Shown: positions 12,593 through 24,759, numbered from the stretch's first letter. The stretch: 64,000 nucleotides of DNA from Ancylostoma caninum (GCA_037903475.1 JBAJFG010000172.1:558001-622000); one strand, 5' to 3'. The notes: generated by a model not told the origin, from the letters alone. Made by a program: numbers and translations.

Positions 12593-12640
12593 GCACCTCG
12601 AAGCGAGTGAATGATGCCACAGACTGTTGTCTATTTCTCC

Positions 12641-12646
12641 AATAAA
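12641..12646 (+). terminator. Polyadenylation signal of ICEDCYH copy 1
   Basis: AATAAA in the context TTCTCCAATAAA, 49 nt after the stop. The paralogue has TTCTCCAAATAAA in the same place. Confidence 0.65.
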
Positions 12647-12649
12647 GAT

Positions 12650-15145
12650 TGATTAACACATGTGAGCATGAATACGATCGTATTTTTCTACTTATGAGTA
12701 AGCTATTACTTTTAAGCTGACATGACTTCTTAGCTCTTTGAATATTGCTTGAGTAAACGTGCTGAACTCAGAATGCGAAACGCTCATTACCCTCTAGGAA
12801 TGTGCGACCTCTACTTACATATCAATAGCCTACTTCGGTGGTTCGATCCCGCTTGAGGCCAACCAAGTGTTCCGTCCCTCTATGTCGGTACCAGAGCCCT
12901 CCATGGTGGGTAAATTGGTACCAGAGAAGTCTGTAGGGATGAAACTCTGCCTTGATCAGGATAAAATTTTCGCTGAAATAAAAATTGCTTGGAGAAAAAA
13001 ATAGTCGAGCCTCATTTCCCAAGCCTGTGATGTCCAACCATTCCTGGCTTTTAAAGAAGAAATTCCTGACTTGTGGGGCCTGAATTGAAACTTAACAGAC
13101 ATTCGTGGGGGTGAACTAGGTGGAAATGGGTCCACCCCCAGTTGTACCTGGGGTGGACTCCATATCATCGGGCACCTACCCCCCACTTGCTCTCACAGCT
13201 ACACCCCGATATCCATAACAACCAATTTTTGAAAAAAGCGCGTCCTATGTAGTGCACAGAAAGTTCAAACACATCCGTCGTTTCACGAAAACTATTTTTG
13301 CAACATTTTCGATGAAAATTTCATTTATTAAGTGGATGATGGAACAGAAAAGGATATTTCAGTCATAAAAAGGACGACGGAACAGGAAAAAAGAAAAATG
13401 ATGGAGCAAAGACACTTCAGTTTTCAAGTGGGTAAAGGAACAAATGGTCATACCCTCATTTTTACGCGTTTTCACGAACTCAAGCAAAGGGCAAGAAATT
13501 TTGCAGCAGAATAAAATATCTTTTGAAGGAACAGCAGGAGAAGGAGAAGGAGAACGAAGGAGCAGCACAAAAAGATTCGCAGAAAAGGAAAGCAGAGAAA
13601 TAAGCGTTATAATTTCTACAGCAGAAACACAGAAGAATACAATTACCCGAAGTCTGCTGCTCTGCTGCGGACTTTCCCGACCCACTGTCTGAGTGAGGAA
13701 CACGGGAAAGGTTAAAAGTTATTCATGCTTGCGGCGCGTCAAAGTTTACGCGCCTCTACAAAACTCCACGAAGTTTTCGCGCCGACCCAAAGCGGCGAAA
13801 TTGGAAACGCGGTTTGTTCGCGCTGCAGTCGCTACGGCAAAATCAGGAACATTGCTGACCTGCCAGGATTTCTTTTCTACCTCCTTCCTTTGCAGTGTCT
13901 ATCGGCACGTAAACTTTGACGCGCCGAAAACATGAATAACGTCTTAGTGGAACGACCAACTACGTACTTTTTATATCAGCACTCCTGAACGTGCTCGAAA
14001 TTTCAAGCTGGAAGTGGTAGGCACGTCAGTTGGCTCACGTCCAGCATGGTAGATTATGATTACTCATCGAGTGAAAAGCTAGTTGTGCAATCTACAATAA
14101 TCACAAAGTTATTTGAAATCGATGATACGTATTGTATCAGGTTTAGGATTAATTTCATCTACCACTTTTTTTGGGCATACCTTTGCTTTACCGCAAACAT
14201 CATTCCCATCCACCAGTACCAGTACCAGGCTACATGGCCTCAGTGTTCTTTCCTTGTCAGGATAATGATATTGTATTAGGTGTTAACATAAGACCTTGCG
14301 CATTTTTCTGTTGCACTTTTCTCCACAAGTTTCCTATCTTTTAGGTAGAAGTCATACACAATTTGGAAGGACTAATCTTCATCTACAAGATCTTTTATAA
14401 GGTTGCTTGTGAACGACAGTTTGTTCTGAGTTTTAAGCCTGCGAATTGGAGCAATGAGTCAATGAAAAACAGCACAACCGACAGGTAGCTATCCTGGGAA
14501 ACAGTTTGAACTCATAAGGCTATTCAATCTGGTCAAGCTACCTGTCCCAAGCACGGAAAAAATGTTTTGCTCGTAATGACTGGTCATCAATGATTCTCCA
14601 AGCTCAAAGAAGACATATTTGGTCTAAATGGCACCAGTCAATCCGACCGGACAGATTCGTTCCACGAATAGCAGGGGATTGCTCCAGAAGAATCGTATAG
14701 TCTAGATGGACATCATACTTTTCCACGGTAAATCACTAAATAAATAAGGTTATTCTGCTAAAGGGAGCCAATCGTAAAATTCTACTCATCTTACCCAATG
14801 ATATCGTCGGACCTCCACCATCTCCAAGCTGGCCTTCCAACAGCTCCATTCATAATCTTTTTCTGCGTTTATATTCTACAGAGCTCACACTTTCATACAG
14901 TATCGGGTGCTCTCTGATCCCTATTGAATACAAGGAACAGATGGTGTTTTCCCTGGAATTTGCGTTTTCTAAGTAAGCCCAAAAGCTAAGCAATTCAATA
15001 ATTCTGTGAGACTGGGTGATGACAGGATTGTAGAGCGAAGAAAGCGCTTTCAGAAAGTATAGAGCACGTTACGGAAAAATTGCATTCAGGCGGAAAAAAT
15101 GGCAACTGGAAAAGCGCAAGGACTTATATTAACACCTAATATATG
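12650..15145. other. Spacer between the duplicated ICEDCYH genes
   Basis: No supportable gene. It holds a short MITE (13718-13940) and otherwise unassigned AT-rich DNA. From about 15150 the sequence resembles the region upstream of copy 1, which marks the start of the duplicated unit. Confidence 0.45.
13718..13940. mobile_element. Short MITE with 33-bp terminal inverted repeats
   Basis: The termini 13718-13750 and 13908-13940 are inverted copies. The inner 19 bp (CGGCGCGTCAAAGTTTACG) are a perfect match, and the outer part shares TTATTCATG. Total length is 223 bp with no coding capacity. I could not define a target duplication. Confidence 0.7.
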
Positions 15146-15353
15146 TGCACACGCTTGATATTGTTCAATCCTCCCCTGAATCTGCGAATACCCCGCAAAT
15201 CCTGGATGTTCGATCTATCAGCTATGCACACTCATCATACATGTTTACAGGCATTAGTTCTCATAATTGACAATTTTACCATGTAGATAACTGGTTTGCG
15301 CTGTGAGAAACAGTAAAAGTTATCTCCAATAATGGAATATAAAAGCGAACAAG

Positions 15354-15361
15354 TATAAATA
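15354..15361 (+). promoter_or_regulatory. TATA box of ICEDCYH copy 2
   Basis: TATAAATA about 50 nt before the ATG, at the same distance as the TATA elements of the other secreted-peptide genes in the window. A further ATATAAAA lies 20 nt upstream. Confidence 0.5.
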
Positions 15362-15406
15362 CGCCTCCAAAGAGCAGATTTAATCGTTCACCCGGGGCTG
15401 ATAATC

Positions 15407-18400
15407 ATGCGATTCCTTCTTCTCTTCCTGATATTCTTCTTCATCTGTGCTACCTTTGGTGCGTTTTCGTTCACTACATATTTTCTTCACCTCATTTCTT
15501 TCATTTTCATCTTCGTTTTCCGAAATTCCAGCCGATGAGGTGATCTGCGAGGATTGTTACCATGAAGATCTGGTCAAGATCAAGAGAGAGTAAGCCTTAA
15601 CTTTGGTTTTTTTTAAATCCTATCGTAGGTATAGGGCGAAGGTATCGGCGTTTTGCGGGATGACGTTCACATTATGTTTGCGGAATTTTGTTAATTTTCA
15701 TGAACACTCGTGTTTGAGACTATAATTATTTAATTTGTTTGTAAAGGGTGTGTGCAAAATATGGAGTGAAATACTATGGTGAAGACAAAGTAAAGAAAAT
15801 ATAAAGGTGAAGGGTAGAAAAAACGACATATTTAACGCCTCAATGATATCGGAGGACAGCACACGTATCTCAGCCCTAGGACAGGCGTTGAGGCTCTATG
15901 GGGGTTTCTTTCGAATATTTGCTATGGACTGTTGAAACGAGATAAAAAAAAATGAAACCTCACTTTCTTCTGTTTTGTATGGAACTTATGGATATACCTA
16001 AGAGGGAAAGAGAAATGGTGATTCAAATTGGGCATATTTTCCCTCAATTTTATGATGAACGCTATCACCATACTGTCGTACCTGTTGGAGCCGGGGGGGG
16101 GGGGGGAAATCGTCAAATTTGTGGGAAAAATTTTATTTTGTTGCATCTGGAGATTAATACAAGCTTCGGTATTTGCTGTGATTACTTGAATGTTTGTTTG
16201 TAGAACTAATCGGAGAAAAATCCGTCTCTGAAGTTTACGCTTTATCATTGTTACTACTGTAAATAACTTTCTTTCAGCAATTTTTTCAGTCCTGTTGACA
16301 ATTTTTGCTGTTCTCGGTCACTGTGAACAACTGCACATCAACAGCGTAACAGCAAAATGCGCAATTATACCACGAGTGTAAAGAAATATTACCTCATTTT
16401 AACTCGAATTGAGGGACGCAAAATTTGTACTTCCAAAATCACTGCGTTTCGAGCTTTGAATGAAATAATTCCGTTCAGAAGCATATTTGAGGAAGAACGG
16501 TCACCTTATGCCACGTCATATCCCGAAATCTCATTTTGATAGCTCATTCCATCCTTTATCTCATCACTAATTGATCGACAGTACACATACAAATTTATGT
16601 GGCGAGAAGTAATTATAGGGCTACTTTCTTATTATATGTATGTAGTTGCAGTTCTTAACAGACGGTGATGAGTACTTTAGGTAATGAGGCTCGTGGAAGG
16701 TCTTGACTAGGAATTTTTTTTGAGACCAATGGATTCCACCAGTGTTAGGCGTAATCGTCTGAAAGCCCATGACAATACTGCACTGCCTTTCCTTGCGTTC
16801 GATCTTGTCTGTCTTCTCAGTCTTGAGCAACAAAAAATGGTTGTGTATCAACACCACATGCAGGTCTCACTTGTGGAAAGAAGCACTGTAGGCTGATGTA
16901 CCTATGAATCCTGATAATAATCTTCATTGGGTGCTCATCGCAGGCAATCGCATGATAACGTGGAGTTCGAAGTTGGCGTCACGATCTTCTTATATGAACA
17001 GGATATCTTAGCACGCAAAACATTGGAGGCGTTTTGGATTGCAATTGAAAGTCCAAAAATGAAAAGGAGGGACGGATGCATCGCAATAACCAACGAGCTC
17101 ACACCCTCTCAAAACCTCTGTGGGTTTTCGTCTGCGTGGTCGGGTCGCTGACGCACTTTAAAGGCAGCACTCACGGAAATTCTCACTTATGGAGGAAGTC
17201 GCTTACCGTGTAGCCCGCCCTCGGGCAATCACAGTAGTAAGTTGAACACAGCGAATAGCCGCTTACCTGCAAAGATACAGCCGTGAACATATCTGCCGAC
17301 ATGGACAAAAATGGCTTCATCGCGCCAGCTAACGCCATCGGCCGAGTGTGCGCGTGTAGTTCAACGCGTGTGGTGTGTGGAATTCGTACCAGTTGCAGGG
17401 CTTCGTGGCAGGACCTATAACGGAACACTCGTCCGCGCTCGGCACGCGCAGAAAATATCGCCAGAAATTCTTGTGTTTTCCGCGTGTTTCACGCTGTTTT
17501 ATCACTACCTCGAAATCTCCTAATAAGAAATTTTCGTGAGTGCTACCTTTAAATACCCTAGTGGTAAGGTTTGGTACTAGGTGGTCCACTACTGTATCCA
17601 CAGTCCAGTTATTGAGGTGAGCACTAATCTGTCTGCGTCTCTGGTGTTGCTGTGTTGCTTCTGTCTACTTCTACTTCTCTTTTGAGTCATGTTTCACTTG
17701 GAAGATGAGTTGTTTGAGGGGGTATAGTTTGACTTTCCAGGCTCTGACGAAGACGAGAACGCTGAAACGTTAGCCATAATAAAGATGTAGTCTTGTCCTA
17801 CACCTGAACATATTTAACTTCCAACAATCACCATCTGGCCAAGATTTCAAGAAAGTCGAGCTTGGACCTTGCTAACAATTTCCATTCGATATTATTCAGG
17901 CTCAAAATAAGCAATAACCTCGACCAAGCGCTTGATCTGCCTTTACCTAAAGCTTCCATAAAAACGAAAATGAACCACTTTGCCCTAAGTAAAGTGCACT
18001 TGTTGGTAACAATGAATTGTGCACAACCATGACGCCCATTCCATGCACGAGTGGATCGATCATCATTTTTTAATTCATTTGGGCTGAAACGTGTACTGGT
18101 TGGTAATCTCTTTAATTGGGAGTTCTCCTCGCTAATACTGGATTGCACTCCTGAACACTTATCATGTACTTTGTAATTTTCACATCGATGAATCACCATG
18201 ACCATAGTCCGGAGAAAAAAAAGCCAGAAATGCATAATCAATGAGTTTGAACCAGTATAATTCGCCTCATACAGGTAGAATTTTCTGGACGATTTCGAAA
18301 GATACGTTTGGTAGCAGCACTCACCCAATTTCTCTCTTTTTGGGAAGGTAGCACCCTTGTGAATTTGCGCTACGAACGCAGCACGAACAGCATGAAAACG

Positions 18401-19126
18401 TTGACCAGAAACCTTAGCAGCATCCCCTACTATCCGCTGCCATTCTCGTCACCATTGCTGTTCAAACTCTCAGACTTGTAGCAGCAACTGGCAAACGATT
18501 GCAGCAATTGAGGGGGGGGGGGATGAAAGGAAATGGGGGAGATGCTGCTAGGCTTTGTACTTGATGTATTATGCTGCTCGTGCTCCGTTCCTACATTTAT
18601 TAGAGTAGAGAGGTGTGTTATAAACAACTAAATTAAAGGACTAGAATGAAACCTAGCAGGACTGCGCTTCTATGGGGCGGATCCTATTTTTAGGACTACA
18701 ACACAAGCTATAAGATCTGTTAGGTAAAAAAGATATTGACTTCCAAAAGTCAGAATTATATGTAAACTGAACTCAATGAATACGAGAAACTCGTCCTGTC
18801 CTGTCAGCTTGAAGATGAGATGATATTAAATTGTCTCTTTAATTTACTGCTTTCGCAAATCGGTGGGTTTAAAAATATACGTAGACTACTGTGTACATAT
18901 GGGTAAAGGCCACAGTTATTTGTAATGCTTCAGGATTCTCATGAGAATAATTCTATAGAAAGTTATACCCATACTGCTTGCTCCACTAATGAACCGGAAT
19001 CTATGAAGTCCTGCATTTGTTCTCTTTTTCAGTACTGTTGCCGTCGAACAGGGAAATGATGGACCGCCAGCCGTGGTCGATAACGTAGATCCCATATTTG
19101 AAGAAATAACGGAATCGAAAGAGTGA
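15407..19126 (+). CDS. Small secreted peptide with ICEDCYH motif (copy 2)
   Basis: Exons 15407-15458, 15532-15589 and 19033-19126 (phases 1 and 2) give 67 residues. Exon 1 is a signal peptide (MRFLLLFLIFFFICATF). Exon 2 encodes ADEVICEDCYHEDLVKIKRE, clearly related to copy 1. Exon 3 is acidic (EQGNDGPPAVVDNVDPIFEE), whereas copy 1 ends in lysines, so the tail has diverged most. A TATAAATA box lies about 53 nt upstream, at 15354-15361. Intron 2 is 3.4 kb, against 0.43 kb in copy 1, because it holds a Penelope-like fragment that is itself split by a MITE. The last exon is supported by its acceptor, its phase and the conserved poly(A) context. Function unknown; secretion is inferred from the signal peptide only. 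Confidence 0.65.
16927..17156 (+). mobile_element. Penelope-like element, C-terminal fragment
   Basis: The frame contains DILARKTLEAFWIAIESPKM, then DGCIAITNEL and NLCGFSSAW. These closely match the end of the GIY-YIG part of the element at 28.1-28.3 kb (EILARKTLEAFWITSKSTKM, NLCGFSS). The element's 3' region resumes at 17554 after a MITE and runs to about 17810 (CCAGGCTCTGACGAAG, as at 28515). It lies in intron 2 of the second ICEDCYH gene. Broken and not functional. Confidence 0.7.
17157..17553. mobile_element. TTAA-flanked MITE (piggyBac-like ends)
   Basis: Ends are TTTAAAGGCAGCACTCACG on the left and CGTGAGTGCTACCTTTAAA on the right, i.e. inverted repeats of AGGCAGCACTCACG inside TTAA. 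The intact Penelope copy at 28.3 kb lacks this segment (GGCACTTAAATACCC), which confirms an insertion with TTAA-type target duplication. About 397 bp, non-coding. Confidence 0.75.
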
Positions 19127-19157
19127 ACAATGTGATGAACTGTTTTCAATTTCTCCA

Positions 19158-19163
19158 AATAAA
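19158..19163 (+). terminator. Polyadenylation signal of ICEDCYH copy 2
   Basis: AATAAA 32 nt after the stop, in a context matching copy 1. Confidence 0.6.
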
Positions 19164-19169
19164 CTTTGC

Positions 19170-21030
19170 TTCGCACATATTAACATGTACACCATCGTAT
19201 CTTTTCCACTCATTGGAGAGCACCACAATTTTTCAGAGAAAAATATGAGGCCTAGTATAAATACACATTTTCAGTAATATCTTAACTTTCCCAGTCTAAG
19301 CGTGTGGTCGCCACTGTGTTAGAAGTCCCATATTTGTGAAAACTGCATCTAAAGCAGTAGTGCCCTTCTTTTAAGTGCTGAATAGAAGGGAGGCTCAGTA
19401 AGCAGTATACATTCCATACAAACAAGTGGACATCTTGGCTTGGAATTATCCCCCCCCATAAACAATGGAGAATCTTGAGAGTTGCCAAAGAAGAGCTCCA
19501 CATAACAACTAAATGAAAGCATCCGGCTAGGTTCCAGCGTCGTCTTACAGAAGCATAGGTAAAAACGTAAATGGCGAGGAAGAATTGTTTAGAAACTACA
19601 TTTAACATGCATGTTAAATAATGGCAGAACTTCAGAAATAGTGATGGGTGGCGGTAGTGGCACAGTCCGTTTTTCATTCAAGCTAGGATGTGATTTATGT
19701 AGTAATGGCTCCACTCTTTTTCACCCTGGACCCACTTTGGCGCATGTACGGGGACGCGTGGCGCAGCTGTGCACTTCACTTCATAATCCTTTGCCTTTGA
19801 ACATGTTTACTATTATTATGTGTAAGAAGATGTCCTTGTAAAATTAGTTTATACAACTAACAGAGTAAGGAATAGTTTACCCTTGTTACTTTTCTAAAGT
19901 TCTGCAGGAGACACCAGCATTTGATGCACTCTGAGGGGCTGCACACTCGCTCATTTTATCACAAATCACAGTACACAAACTGTGTGGATAGCAGAAAACT
20001 ATAATAGACATTGAGGGTTGTGAACTCCTGATTAGTCAGTAACACTCGGCTTGAAAACACCTTTATTACAAAAAAAAACGACAATGCTACTGAGGATGAG
20101 ATATCTGAAGCAAGTAGATAATGAGAACGATTAAAACAGAAGGAATGTGAGGCAAAAATTCTGGACGATAAGTTAGCTATCATTATGGAGTCTTACTCAG
20201 AATCCCCAAAACAAATTGTCTGATAACATGTGAAACTTTCTCAACTCAAACTGTTGACTACTTGCTTCCACATTTTCTTGTTAGAAAGTTGTCTGCCGAA
20301 AGCTTGTCTACAACTTGCGAACCCAACGAATGATTTAACAAGTCGTCAACAAGCTTTAGACTGACAACTTGTGGGCAAGAAAAAGCGAAAGCAAATTTTT
20401 AACAAGCTTTGAAGAGGAGCTCAGCAAGAGCAAGTTTCAGACGCGGTCAGACAACTCGTTCCGAAGGTTCTGAGTACCCACGCTAAGCTCTTCCATAACA
20501 ACGAGCACGATTCTTTCCTAGCGATTACGTACAAAGATGGCACCTGGGTCGATTTTGTCTGCAATTGCGACCTCATCCCAGAATAGGTCAAGTAATCTAA
20601 TTTTTGCACTTTTTTTGGTATGTATGTCGTGTGACTGCTCCAATTTTGATGATTCGCTATTGCCATTTAGTGAAATCTCTTTCCAGACGCATCCTGTGTA
20701 CAAAGTCGTAATTGCAGACATAGTCGACCAAGGTGCCATCCCTGAGCTAACAGACCATACATTAGATAGTTTATGCGAGGTTCAATTATCGACTACGGGG
20801 TACAGAATTTGCATTACCAGAAACTTTTCAACATTTTTCAGGCCAGTGTCATGGTGTGCCACCCTATAGAGGTCAAATTAGGAGCAATTGCTGGGATGAA
20901 AACAGAGATTAGTAGATAATATTGCTGGAATCTGAATAATTGGGTGTTTTAACATGAATCATTGCAACACGCTCTCTCGCATTATTAAAAAAATGAATTT
21001 TTTTTTGAAAAAAAGTACATTGACTGTGTA
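19170..21030. other. Intergenic region; one imperfect inverted repeat
   Basis: No gene is supportable. An imperfect inverted repeat of about 35 bp (TTTTCTTG...GAAAGCTTGT near 20270-20307 against ACAAGCTTTAG...CAAGAAAA near 20351-20385) suggests a tiny hairpin element. Confidence 0.4.
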
Positions 21031-21089
21031 CATGGTCTGCATAAATATGCCGGCTCTGGAAAGCGTAGACATTAGTCCACTCACAAGTC

Positions 21090-21771
21090 ATGAAATTTGT
21101 GCTAGTGCTCATCTTCTTCCTTGTTTCTAGTGAGTTCTTATGGGCAAACAAATAATATTTCTTGGAGGTACAGAATTCCTTGCTTTAGCCATGGCTATGG
21201 AATCGGATGAAGAGGGACCAGATTCTTCGGAAGAACATGGCGAAGACGGCATAGACTACGGGTAATGAAATTTTGGTGGTTTACTACAATGGCCTCTAGA
21301 ACTGTTACATCTTTCCGAGTGTATCGCTCATCGGTGCAGCAGCTACATCAGCGATGCTGTGTCCAAAAAACCGCTTGTTTTCCGGTCTGGGCCGGTTTTC
21401 AACCCCATTCTCTCTCTATGAAAATACTCTGGAGAGCTGTGATTATATATCACGGCCATGAGTTCTTTAAAAAGCGATTAATTGTGTACCTTGGACGTTG
21501 TAATTTTTTGTCTTTTTTGTCCGAATGTAACGCAGAGCTGCGCTGTAGAAAGCACAACTAGGCTGAACTGAAGGTGGCATAGAGTACAGGAGTTACCTGT
21601 ACTCTATGCCACCTTCCTCGAAACATCCGCTGCCGCTTGGCTTGCTCGCTTCTCTCTTAATTCTCTTTTAACTTCAGGGATCCAACAGATCTGGATCCGC
21701 CGTTCCACCCTCCAAACAAGGAGAACCCATCGGCAGGCTCGGAATGGCAGGAAGGCGGTGATAATTATTAA
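21090..21771 (+). CDS. Small acidic secreted protein
   Basis: Exons 21090-21129, 21189-21261 and 21678-21771 (phases 1 and 2) give 68 residues. The 40-nt first exon encodes the signal peptide core MKFVLVLIFFLVS, completed by T-MA from exon 2. The mature part is strongly acidic and has no cysteine: ESDEEGPDSSEEHGEDG, then GDPTDLDPPFHPPNKENP and a WQEGGDNY end. Exon 1 length and intron phases equal those of the Kunitz and GGMWW-peptide genes, which suggests a shared secretory-gene architecture. An AT-rich CATAAATATG lies 45 nt upstream. Intron 2 holds a perfect 20-bp palindrome. I recognise no family; the secreted prediction is fairly safe, the function unknown. Confidence 0.65.
21571..21615. 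repeat. Perfect 20-bp hairpin with 5-nt loop
   Basis: AAGGTGGCATAGAGTACAGG, then AGTTA, then its exact reverse complement. It lies in intron 2 of the acidic secreted-protein gene. It may be a minimal foldback element or an intronic RNA hairpin. Confidence 0.8.
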
Positions 21772-21789
21772 TTTCACAAAAAATCATGA

Positions 21790-23920
21790 AAGCTAACTGT
21801 TTGGTATTGTTGTGGCCGTGGCAGTATTATCGTCTGTGAACTGTTGGATGATTTTGCCCTTTCTCCTTTAATGTTGTGTCCACAAACTTCCATAAAATTG
21901 AGAATGAATGCAGTAAATGTGCGTATACAATAGTTTACGTCGGCTTGATCATAAATGAATCCGTGCTGCAGGATCTGTTAACTGCGAAGAATGGTGCTCA
22001 AGCTGTCGTCCCTTTAGCAGCAATTGCTGAGGGACGGCTGCAATCAAGGGGATAATGGCAGCAACTGGGATCCGTTGCTGCTATGGTTTCTACTCGAACC
22101 ATTACACCATTTGGGCTGCACAAATATCAGAGTTATACTTAGGAGCCAGCATGAGTGGATGTACTTACTACCAATATTAGGATATCCCAGTTTAAGCACT
22201 TTAGCGTAATCAAGCCCTTGTTACTTTTTTCGCGTCACCTTTTTGCTTTCCGACAACTATGTCAGTTTCATTCGTTTTTCTCATCTCTCATAATTGCCAT
22301 GTGCAAGAGGCGACAAATCCTGACCAGTTTTTCGTAGCCACGCTCTGATTGCTGCCTGTTATTCAGGTCGAGTATAAGCGGTAGAGTCTGATGAGAGGAA
22401 CTGTGCTGCCGCGTTTAGGAAACAAGACAAGTTTTAGGGCATGAAGTAGATGTCAGAATGTTGGGTTAGTGGCAGATAGAGAGGAGAACCCAAAATCAAA
22501 ACGGAAGCTTGGTACGCTTGGAATTGCTAAGAATTCTGAGACAGTTTTGCAGAATTTGACGCTTTATACGTTAAAGAGGTAAGCTATGAAAAGTTAACTA
22601 CACACGAATGCACTAGGATCAAGGGCACGCTTATATCGAAGTTAAATGAAGTGATATAATGAAGAACATAAAAAAGGTAAATTGCGAGTAGAGATATACA
22701 GGGTGACAGCAAAGTTTTTGGCCAAACATAACAAATCAAAAAACAGGGATTAGATGGGCTAGTAAACGGGAAATCTGCCTGGATTCAGACGAATTCATGC
22801 GCTTCAAGAAATCACTCTTGGATTTTGAATATCTTTTTTGGATTTTCTTGAAAATCAGCAAAAACTTCGACAACTGCATCGCACGAGAGCACAACTTAGT
22901 CGGCCAATTATGATACCGTTTTCTCCTTAGTTCCTCAGTTTTTTAGAGGAAGTTGAAGTATCAAGTATCAGTAGAGGTTAGGCTTAATCCTGTGCTATAA
23001 GACCCACATGCTAGAGATCCAGAGGTCTTTGTTTCAATGAGTACGTTAATCATCTAGTAAATATGATGGAAATGATACAGTTGGGATTTGGAAGGTCTGA
23101 ACCAACCTTCTGTTGTTTTTTCTTTGAAAGTTGATGGAGAACGTTTGTCAGAAGTACTTTATTTCTATCAGATGTTCATAATCTTAAGAAATAACATACC
23201 TCTTAGGATTTCGTTTTTCCTATTTTTGCACTTTGTTTTGCTGTTTTTACTGTCAAAAATGTGGGGGTAGCAATCTTTTAATCTTTCCCGCTCAACAAAT
23301 TAGTTCAGACACAGATCTTGCTTCGAAAAAAAACCTTCTATCCCCTCAGATACTAAGCAGGAAATCGGCGATCTCCAGAGCCAAATAAGGTAAATTCTTG
23401 GGGAAGATTTCACAGAGGTTCTACTTGCAGCCATTTCCACCTCCACCACGTCTTATGTTTGCAATACATACGAGATTCAGATTTAGCACTTGAAAACATG
23501 AAAACATGAAATTGTACATGCGTGATCCAGAGAATTAGATTATCAACATAAATGTAAAGCCAACGAATCGTCTGCTAAAGCGCAGGAAATAATTGCTGCA
23601 AATCCTTGACCAAAGACTTTGTTGTCACCCCGTATAGACGTTGAATTTCTTGATTCCATTCGAAAACATGTCCCAGGAAGCCAATCAGTTAGTAATGAGG
23701 GTATTTATTGTGAGCCCTTTTGAAAGTCATATAACAAATTATTCAGATTGCCAGACCTTAAACAAATTGATATTAGCATTTTGACCAAGCAGCGTTTGGG
23801 TGACTACTATACTGCAAAGTAGAAGTGTAGAAAAGGTGTGAATGCATGCGGAACGAGTGTCTGTGAACTAGTAGCACTAATCTGAACATAATCGTGTGTC
23901 TTACTTTGAATTTTGCTTAC
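21790..23920. other. Intergenic region without a supportable gene
   Basis: About 2.1 kb between the acidic protein gene and the Kunitz gene. I saw no exon chain, RNA gene or clear terminal repeats. Confidence 0.45.
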
Positions 23921-23931
23921 AAAAAGTGCTT

Positions 23932-23957
23932 GATATATAAGCAGAAAGGTATAAATA
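23932..23957 (+). promoter_or_regulatory. Double TATA promoter of the Kunitz gene
   Basis: GATATATAA followed 10 nt later by TATAAATA, the second 51 nt before the ATG. The same double arrangement (GATATATAA-N9/10-TATAAA) precedes the GGMWW-family genes at 30540, 51047 and 53958, so it is a shared core promoter design. Confidence 0.6.
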
Positions 23958-24000
23958 TATTCCCGTGGGAGAGTGTCACCATTGAGCGAGCTCTCAAACC

Positions 24001-24709
24001 ATGAAATCCTTGGTATTGTTTCTTCTCTGCTTTACCTGTGGTAAGTTCTCTATGGGCACATCTCTGACCGTTACATGTTTTGATTAAGTTGCGGCTTACC
24101 AACAAAAGGTGTCGCTGAAAACATCATGCTTCCAAAAGCCGGACGCTGGACCTTGCAAAGCCCGAATCCAGAAGTATGTTCATCCATGTGTCTCTCTTTA
24201 CGTAAAAATCCCATTAACATCGAACAAAATGACCTGATTATTGAATCCTGCCACTGAGTTATCTTGGAAGACAAACTGTCTTCACTAAAACGGACGAGTT
24301 GAGATTCATTTTATTAATCCACATCCATATATGTACATATGCATGTGGACCACATGTACTTTTAAAATTTAATGTTGAATTGAAAAGAGAGCGTGGTGGA
24401 AATCTTCTCGTACTTATTATGTGAACAAATTAGGAAGAGAAGCTCATTGATGTCATTACAGAATGTTCTGGCTAACGAATTGACTGTTACTTGCTATGTG
24501 ATTTTTTCCGAAGCTCTTCTCATTATATTTACATTTATTTTACGATTTTTTCTAGGTTTTATTATGACGGGGAATCGATGACATGTAGATTGTTCGACTA
24601 TGGGGGATGTCGTGGGAATGGAAACAGATTCGGGACCTTTAAAGAGTGCATGCAAACATGCTCAGCAGGAAGGCCAAATGGAAGGACTGGACAGAAAAAA
24701 ATATTATGA
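24001..24709 (+). CDS. Secreted single-domain Kunitz (BPTI-type) protease inhibitor
   Basis: Three exons, 24001-24040, 24089-24173 and 24556-24709 (phases 1 and 2), give 92 residues. The signal peptide is [16 protein letters not shown]. One Kunitz domain follows with exact BPTI spacing of its six cysteines: C-x8-C-x15-C-x7-C-x12-C-x3-C. Key blocks are [37 protein letters not shown] and ECMQTC. The reactive-site loop is GPCKAR, with lysine at P1, as in BPTI itself, so a trypsin-like serine protease target is predicted (inference from family). A basic tail ([11 protein letters not shown]) follows. Such inhibitors are common in secretions of blood-feeding nematodes, where they act on host or own proteases. 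Complete, with promoter and poly(A) signal. A broken paralogue lies 4.7 kb downstream. Confidence 0.92.
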
Positions 24710-24740
24710 GCAGAAAAAGCTTTAATGTTTTCATGTTTCG

Positions 24741-24746
24741 AATAAA
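24741..24746 (+). terminator. Polyadenylation signal of the Kunitz gene
   Basis: AATAAA 32 nt after the stop codon. Confidence 0.7.
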
Positions 24747-24759
24747 CCATGGCTTTGCA

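Noticed and set aside
13132..13514. Possible coding exons (lysine/glutamate-rich frames)
   Set aside because: Low-complexity composition and open on both strands; no signal peptide or partner exons.
17828..18328. 166-codon minus-strand frame
   Set aside because: Long by chance standards, but with no recognisable domain or splice context and lying in the intron of a plus-strand gene.
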